A stretch of DNA of 64,000 nucleotides, taken from contig CP025776.1 of assembly GCA_002886105.1 (NCBI GenBank), positions 1,860,001-1,924,000 on the forward strand, in the 5' to 3' direction. This document shows positions 58,107-64,000 of the stretch, in pieces. The DNA is from Enterobacter sp. EA-1 (lineage in GTDB: Bacteria > Pseudomonadota > Gammaproteobacteria > Enterobacterales > Enterobacteriaceae). Numbering within the stretch: the stretch's first letter is position 1; each line of letters opens with the position of its first letter. The translations under genes were made by a program, and so were the position numbers. The notes beneath the pieces were generated by a model that made no database searches, had not been told where the DNA came from, and saw nothing but the letters and a program-made list of their open reading frames with translations.

Positions 58107-58752
58107 TTTTTTCCTCGTGTGATTTCCATGTTAAACAATAAACAATAAACAATAAACAATGTTGACTGTCTATTAATTTCTTTGTTAGAAAATCAGTTAT
58201 ATAGTGGAGTAAGAGTTACAAGTATTTATTCTACATAAATTGATCAATAATTACCCTTATCAGCATCTACTGTATTGTTTTCATCCAATTTATGAAATTC
58301 AGTCTATGGTATCGCAAGTTCTGCCAAACCTGATAAAAGTATAGAGCCTAATGCTTGGGGTGTTTAAATAATTTTCAACAAAAATATCACTAAGCCCAAC
58401 CTCACTATCAAGAAGTTGCGTCTTAAGATCTTATATTAGGGTTATTTCGGCTCTCAGTCAATGGGGAATGTTCATCATAATGCAAAAATGAGAAAATTGA
58501 TTCGCTGAGTTCTTTGATATCCAAACAATCCTAATTATTTGATTTGCATCAATGTTCTTGAGTGTTCATTAACGATGGTATGCAAAATGCAAAACTATTG
58601 AAGAGGAAACATACGCGTATCGAAGGTTAATTACAGATATTTATTTCTGAGGGTCTCTATACCTTAGAATATATTGGTAATCGATATCAGGCACGGATAT
58701 TTACAAAGCCATTTGACTTAGAGATATCATTTATCTGCTCTATTGAATTGTT
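58107..58752. other. AT-rich intergenic region of the island
   Basis: 646 bases between the stop of one island gene and the start of the next on the minus strand. Besides the heptamer repeat at its left end I see no protein-like frame. It presumably contains the promoter of the nuclease-like gene. Confidence 0.45.
58133..58160. repeat. Tandem heptamer repeat (AAACAAT x4)
   Basis: Four perfect copies of the seven-base unit AAACAAT, 27-54 bases upstream of the start codon of the nuclease-like gene. A change of copy number would alter promoter or leader spacing, as in phase-variable promoters (inference). Confidence 0.9.
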
Positions 58753-59719
58753 TTATCTTGTTCTGACCAACACTACCGCGCGTGGCTTTGACGAATCATC
58801 TGTCCAAGAGGAGTCTTCGCTAGTCAATTCCAATCCCTCCAGCAACTCATTTGGTAACTCGGAGTCAGGATGCATTTCTGGAGTGATGAGAGCACACTGC
58901 CTAACCAATTTCGCATTTCAACAGATTCAGATGAACCATATATTAATTGTTGGAGAGGTGACCCAGACTAATCCTAATTCAAGTGCTTCCCCCAAAGGTA
59001 TACATGCAACAAGTAGCTGTCATCTCATGATAGTGACCTATCTTTCGAACTTGGCTAATGGAGTCCCCACTGAGAGTTCCCGAACGCGTGGCATTGTTTT
59101 TCAAAGCGCTGGAGTCCATTTGCTACAAAGTAGGCAAAATCAAAAACCGAGCCTTTCCGATAAAAGACACCAAATGTACCTATAGAGGGTAATAGGGCAT
59201 GAAGAGTATATTACAAGGGAGTTGGATTTTGGCTGTAGCGGCTTTTATTGAGGGGCGGTTTGAAAGCAAATCCCATTGTTCTAAATTTGCGCGAAAATTA
59301 TATGGGACAGATGCTATAGGATCACATATCAGTGGATTATTAGTGACCTTTGCCTGATTAAACGTAATGCGTGCAGCTTTGGGGTTTCCCGCCGGGTAAT
59401 GGATGATCATTACGTCACATAATTCACATCTAGGGACTGCTCGTCCAGCACCTCGACCTTCGCTGAATGTTACTTGATAACGATTACCATGAAATTCCTG
59501 CGCCAACGCGTTAGACCCAAGAGCATTGAATGCTTGGATAAATGCACGAAAAGAGCTATTTCGCCATGAGCAGTTGATGAAGTCATGTGAAAGGCGCTCT
59601 GAAGAGCTGTTCCGATCATTATATATAGTTTCCTCGATTTCCAAACCATCTTGAAGATAATTATAATCTGCCAAATTAGCAACGAATTATCCCATAGCGT
59701 CTGTAAGAGTTTCGCTCAT
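58753..59719 (-). CDS. Unrecognised island protein with nuclease-like D...QxK motif (frameshifted)
   Basis: I do not recognise the family. Repaired, it is about 322 residues: MSETLTDAMGDNSLLNLADY, LEIEETIYNDRNSSSERLSH, FRAFIQAFNALGSNALAQEF, PRCELCDVMIIHYPAGNPKA, ARITFNQAKVTNNPLICDPI, FGVFYRKGSVFDFAYFVANG and the C-terminus KPRAVVLVRTR. The E...DVMII...TFNQAK order resembles PD-(D/E)xK nucleases of the QxK variety; that is inference. Shifts near 59690, 59180, 59050, 58985, 58935 and 58872. It follows the SMC-like ATPase gene. Confidence 0.55.
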
Positions 59720-59975
59720 TTTACATACCAGCATTAGATTGACCTACTCCCCGTTGATTATCACACGCCAATGTTAGTCCTGCATCACGGTGGTCATGAC
59801 AAATACGAACTTCCGCTCCTCGGTCATTTCGGCCCTTAAGGGCCGTTAGCAACCTGCCCGTACTAGAAGCGGACCTATAGTGGTTTGATAAGACCCCTCA
59901 TGAAGTGGCCAACTTTTATCGACCATTTCATATACCTCTACAGAACCACATCACACGAGGGATTTAGTACTAATC

Positions 59976-62582
59976 TTAAGCCACGGCCTGATCGAGCGCC
60001 TCAATTGCACCTATCATGGCTTCTACAGTTGCCCTGTCAAATTCTGCCCTGTCGTTTTCATCATGTGTACCTTTATTGAGGTATCGCCATTCACGTGATT
60101 CTCCGCTAAAGCCGGTTAAAACATCGATGGGAGAAAACACGGCATTTTTATTTGGGTCATTAAAATCGGCCCGACCAATTTGTTTTTTCAATTGATCTGA
60201 GAGATTACGCAACTCAATAGGTGCAGTTGCTGACCTCAGTTTAAGACTGAGGTTACCGTCACCGTGCTTGTTTACATAACGCCAGACCTTCCCCTTCATC
60301 AGAGATTCAAGTGACTGCCTGCATTTAGTCAGCGCTTCCCTGATTTCATTACGTCCATAATGGCTTCGCGCAGAAAGAATATAGTTCGGGGGCACAGTTA
60401 AAATCCACGCGGATATGCAATTCGTCCAGACGCGGTAAGAAGCTGAAAGTTCTGGACTGTGCAGCCACTGGCGCTGGCAATAAATTCTGTATGTCTTTGA
60501 AGAACTCTTCTCCGTGGCAGGCCGATGATTTGCTTATCTGTAAAGAAGGCGTCTTCAAACAGCGTTCTTCGAATAGATTCTCTGTGATCGTCATCGATAG
60601 CATTGACCGGATCATCAAATATCAAAAGTGGGCATTGCTCACTGATGTTTTTGCCAACAAAATAGCCAACCCTAGGCAGCGTACATGCCCCTCACTGAGC
60701 ACATGCAGGGCATCAAAATATTGCGCTGGATTGTTCTGGAATGCCACCTCCAGTCGCTGATTCTGCATCAGGGGAGTTTGATACCAGCGAGCTTTTCTCC
60801 GGGGGGTCATTACGGTTGAATGCATTGTACAGAGTAACAATGCCGTCTCCGAGATTCGCAACCAACTGCTGAGGCAAACCCTCTTTGTAGGCGTTCAACT
60901 GCAATACGAACCGGGCATAGGCTCCTGAGATTTCTCTGTTTTTTCTTACAACGGATTCCTCAAGTGCAACTTCTTCCAATAAGCTGCCTGTTTTCCGTAT
61001 CAAAGTTACCAATCAACAACTGAGCTGCCGCGATGGTCCTTTCTGTCGCACTTCTTGTCTGTAATATTGTTATCTGGCGTTCTGACTCACGCAGCCCCAC
61101 AAGATCGCGCTGCCGGGATTCCCGCAATTTAGTAGCTGCTTCTGCTTTTTTTATCTTCTTCTTCCAACTGCAACACCTGTTTCTCCAGAAGATGCGGGAG
61201 TAATACCATTGCCTGCTGGTTGATGCAGATCACGCCACAAAGCGATGCCATTGTCTTCCCGGAATCTTTCGAGAACATTTTCATGAGGAAGAAACTGGCA
61301 ACAGGTACCGACAACTTGCAGACGCGGTACATCTGCTGGCTGATTGATTGTTCCAACTGAGCTATTTCACCCTGTAAAGCTGACAAAAACTCAAGCTTCA
61401 GCAATTCCTCACTAGCATGACTGTAGGGGTTTTTTGTGACTTGCTGGAGTGGGGTATGGCATGCAGGGCATTGTTCTGGGCTGGTGTTCTGTAACTGGAC
61501 GACTGCTTCGAATAAACTTTTAAATGAAACCTGCAGACTCGCTTCTGCCAGTTGCTTCTGTTTGCCATACAGATCCGCCAATACAGTTTCAACAGAGCCA
61601 CTTAAGTCCTTCAAAATCGCACAGGTCAGGTGACTCTTGTTCGGAAGAGGTGTCTGTAACTCTGTCTCAAGCTGCCGTATGGCCCCCTGATATTTTGCTC
61701 ATCCCCTTTTAATTCAATCATCATCTGTTGAAAAGAAAAGGCCCTCGCGGTAGCCAGAAGCCAGCGTCTGTTCCTCAGAAGCCAGTCCTTCAAGATCCGC
61801 CTTACCCGCTTCCAGTTGCTGGATAGCCCCTCGAGTGTGCGGCGTTTTTCTGCCAGTTGAGCGGCTTTTACGCCTGTAAGATCGATGTATCTGGCATCAA
61901 TCTCCGCAGTAAAATTTCGGACAAAATCATTGAATGCATCCAGCCCGAATAACGTTGAGATTAGTTCGGTCTGCCTTGCCGGGGCCAGCGCCGCAATTCT
62001 TGAAAAAATTGTCGATGCGGTTTTTTTCAACAAAGCAAAAGCGGTACTGTGCTTCGTTATCCTCAATCGCCACATCCTGCCCTTGAGCTCCAACACCAGT
62101 AATCACAGGCGCAGAAAACTGATTGACGTATGCGTTTCTAAAATAGTCGGTTTGATTACGAAAGCGTTTACTTTCAGCCTCAGCAACGCTGCCCAGTAAT
62201 GTATATTCAAGTGCTTCGCAGAAACTGGACTTCCCCCGGTACCATTGGGCCCATAAATCAGCACCAGACGTGAATCTAGATCAAATTCCTCCTGTCTGGC
62301 AAATCCTCTGAACGGTCCAACGGACAGCCTTCTTAGCCGACTGAACGTGGAGACGCGTTCGGAGTTCTGCTCAGGCAGTGGCTGGACTTCCAGACTGAGG
62401 GTATCCCAAGCGGGCTGTGCCAGCTCAACGATGCGCCTAATCCGCTGACCCTGCGCGGTACCTAACGGGATAATACTATCCATATTATCCCACACTAGGT
62501 TCGCCATTTTTCTGACATCGGCGGGTACATCTGCTGTGTCTAAAGTTTGGAAAAAGCGCAAAAACTCGTTGCTGAGCATCAT
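59976..62582 (-). CDS. Zinc-hook SMC/Rad50-like ATPase (frameshifted)
   Basis: About 868 residues. N-terminal Walker A region LVLIYGPNGTG followed after a shift by KSSF; a coiled-coil middle with QCPACHTPLQQVTKNPYSHA, a CxxC like the Rad50/RloC zinc hook (near 61470); then the ABC signature LSEGHVRCLGLAILLAK, Walker B PLLIFDDPVNAIDDDHRESI, and a His switch ACHGEEFF. The C-terminal domain (WRYVNKHGDG, REWRYLNKGTHDENDRAEFD) resembles that of RloC/PrrC-type and other defence ATPases. Shifts near 62250, 62010, 61790, 61680, 61145, 60990, 60790, 60660, 60535 and 60385. Not a housekeeping Rad50/SbcC. Confidence 0.8.
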
Positions 62583-62868
62583 GAATCCTTTTGACTTGTC
62601 GTTTTCTCTCGTTGCAAGGCAATGATAGAAGATACACTTTCAGCTTATGTATTCACGTGATCTGCAAATCAAATATCTGCAGTTCTGCTCTCGTGTTGAA
62701 CTGACCCCGGATGAAGACGGTATGAATCGCCACGATTTCGATAGTCATGCCAACATCCGCTCTTCGCTCAAAGCGCGCATGACTTTCCTCCCCGGCGGGT
62801 CGTTTCCAGCCAGAAGCGCGTGCATCAAAAGCACGGCCTCTTTGCCAACAATACCTTTGCACGCCGCG

Positions 62869-63393
62869 TTACTGGTTTTACCCACACCAGTTGATCGACC
62901 CTGAAACCCAGATTTCGCGCGGTGTTCAGGTAATCACGTTTTACCGCTTCCGGAAGGGTTGGCGTGCGCGACAGGATCCACAGATAGTCGCGGTTCGGGC
63001 CGCTGACCAGCGCGTACTGGTAATCATCATCCAGTTTGATCACGTTATAACCGCCGTAAAACGGGCCAAAAACGAGACCTTCAGCGCGGCCGTGGTAGGC
63101 GTGCCGGTGAAGTAGGCTTTTCCTTCGCTCTCACGCCATTGGTTCTTCAGCGGATCGTACCCGCGATTGAGCACGCTAATGCCGCCGTCGCTACGCTTGC
63201 CATACGTGGCGGTCACGTGTTCAAGGCCGCGTTCGAAACGGTTTTCCAGACGGGCGATTTCGTACCATTTACCCAGATAGCGACGGGCATCAAACCCGGT
63301 GATGGGCTGAACGCCTTGCGGCGGCGTTGGGGATTTACAGGCAACCAGCGTCAGGGCGATAGCAACGCCGGTCACAACGGGCCATAGCTTCAT
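62869..63393 (-). CDS. blc: Blc outer-membrane lipocalin (frameshifted)
   Basis: Bacterial lipocalin, about 174 residues. Lipoprotein signal MKLWPVVTGVAIALTLVAC (lipobox LVAC), lipocalin motif YLGKWYEIARLENRFERGLE, ISVLNRGYDPLKNQWRESEG, then FYGGYNVIKLDDDYQYALVS and DYLWILSRTP. It binds lysophospholipids and fatty acids in E. coli. A shift near 63070, and one extra C near 62873 that hides the end WVKQ and TAA. AAGGAG precedes ATG 63393. Confidence 0.93.
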
Positions 63394-63513
63394 GAGAACT
63401 CCTTTCATTTACACGCCACCGGGCGTAAAGTGTAGCGCAAGCATGGCGTACTTCATTCAGGCCGGAAATATTCGTAGTATATTGAGACCATTCTTTATCA
63501 TCAGGTCTGCCCC

Positions 63514-64000
63514 ATGTCCTACTCCATTGGTGAATTCGCCCGGCTTTGCGGGATCAACGCAACCACGCTACGCGCCCGGCAGCGTCGTTACGGCCTGCTC
63601 AAACCGCTGCGCACAGAGGGTGGCCATCGGCTGTATAGCGATGATGATGTTCAGCAGGCGCTCAATATCCTCGACTGGGTGAAAAAGGGGTGCCTGTCAG
63701 CCGGGTGAAACCCCTGCTGGCACGGCCCGGTGCGCGCAGAACAAACAACTGGCTCACCCTGCAAGAGAGCATGTTACAGCGGCTGAAAGAGGGCAAAATC
63801 GAGTCTCTGCGCCAACTGATTTACGACTCAGGCCGCGAATATCCTCGCCCGGAACTGGTCACGGAAGTCTTGCGCCCGTTGCGCAGTAACGTCTCGGCCG
63901 ACATTCCGGCCATGATGACCCTGCGTGAAGTGCTCGACGGTATCATCATCTCCTACACCTCGTTTTGCCTCGAAGGGGATAAAAAAGCGCCGGGGGATAA
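63514..64000 (+). CDS. MerR-family regulator, MlrA-like (cut by window edge; frameshifted)
   Basis: N-terminal MerR helix-turn-helix MSYSIGEFARLCGINATTLR, RRYGLLKPLRTEGGHRLYSD, then, after a shift near 63690, VPVSRVKPLLARPG, LQRLKEGKIESLRQLIYDSG and the start of a B12-binding-like regulatory region (TLREVLDGIIISYTSFCLEG). It resembles E. coli MlrA (curli/csgD regulator). In the recognition region LRARQRRYG has Arg where relatives have Trp (CGG for TGG). The rest lies beyond the window. Confidence 0.8.

Noticed and set aside
58133-58160. CRISPR-like array
   Set aside because: The units are seven bases long without spacers; it is a simple tandem repeat.
58748-59185. Plus-strand open frame of 145 codons in the island
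   Set aside because: The opposite strand, after frame repair, gives a continuous protein that joins the upstream gene fragment; the plus-strand frame is its antisense shadow.
59720-59975. Possible insertion-sequence end or promoter block between the ATPase and downstream gene
   Set aside because: Some strings look IS-like, but I found no inverted repeats, transposase motif or target duplication to support it.
62647-62904. Plus-strand open frame of 85 codons between the ATPase and blc
   Set aside because: Partly opposite blc, no ribosome site and no recognisable motifs.

Overview
The window is from an enterobacterium. It carries Salmonella/Klebsiella-type propanediol utilisation (pdu) and anaerobic cobalamin (cbi/cob) clusters around pocR, followed by the ldtA neighbour of cobT known from E. 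coli, and blc, ymjA, yaiL-like and cfa-like genes. Base composition is GC-rich except for an AT-rich stretch at about 56-60 kb. A flhD-like gene and a chemoreceptor suggest a motile lineage, but I cannot fix genus or species from sequence alone.

Layout. 1-15,605 (minus): the pdu operon in canonical order pduABCDEGHJKLMNOPQSTUVW, with pduW cut by the left edge. It encodes a bacterial microcompartment: shell proteins PduA, B, J, K, N, T, U; B12-dependent diol dehydratase PduCDE and its reactivase PduGH; PduP, PduQ, PduL and PduW, which process propionaldehyde; and PduO and PduS, which recycle B12. 16,133-18,028 (plus): pduF (diol facilitator) and pocR (AraC-family activator of pdu and cob). 18,240-18,405: an adenosylcobalamin riboswitch. 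18,515-34,723 (plus): the 20-gene operon cbiABCDETFGHJKLMNQOP-cobUST, which makes the cofactor the diol dehydratase needs.

34,727-38,509: an ArsR-type regulator divergent from a second elongation factor G gene, then ldtA. 38,566-56,347: a mixed chromosomal segment with an unrecognised lipoprotein pair, an outer-membrane efflux lipoprotein, a GNAT remnant, an SDR with a divergent AraC regulator, an XRE-cupin/GNAT operon, a glyoxalase-like protein, glutathione peroxidase, an LLM flavoprotein, a carbohydrate porin, cyclopropane-fatty-acid synthase, another AraC regulator, a cold-shock-domain protein, a DUF2058 protein, a pseudouridine synthase, ymjA, a flhD-like gene and a methyl-accepting chemotaxis protein. 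56,640-62,582: an accessory island on the minus strand, with an IS3-type transposase scrap at its left side, two unrecognised genes with nuclease-like motifs and a zinc-hook SMC/Rad50-like ATPase. This is the best candidate for an undescribed (probably defence) system. 62,869-64,000: blc and a truncated MlrA-like MerR regulator.

Caution: nearly every gene longer than about 500 bp is broken by 1-2 base insertions or deletions, often within homopolymers and sometimes compensated a few bases later. Because the protein sequence on both sides of each shift stays highly conserved, I read these as sequencing/assembly errors rather than true pseudogenes. Gene spans below run from the inferred real start to the inferred real stop across such shifts.
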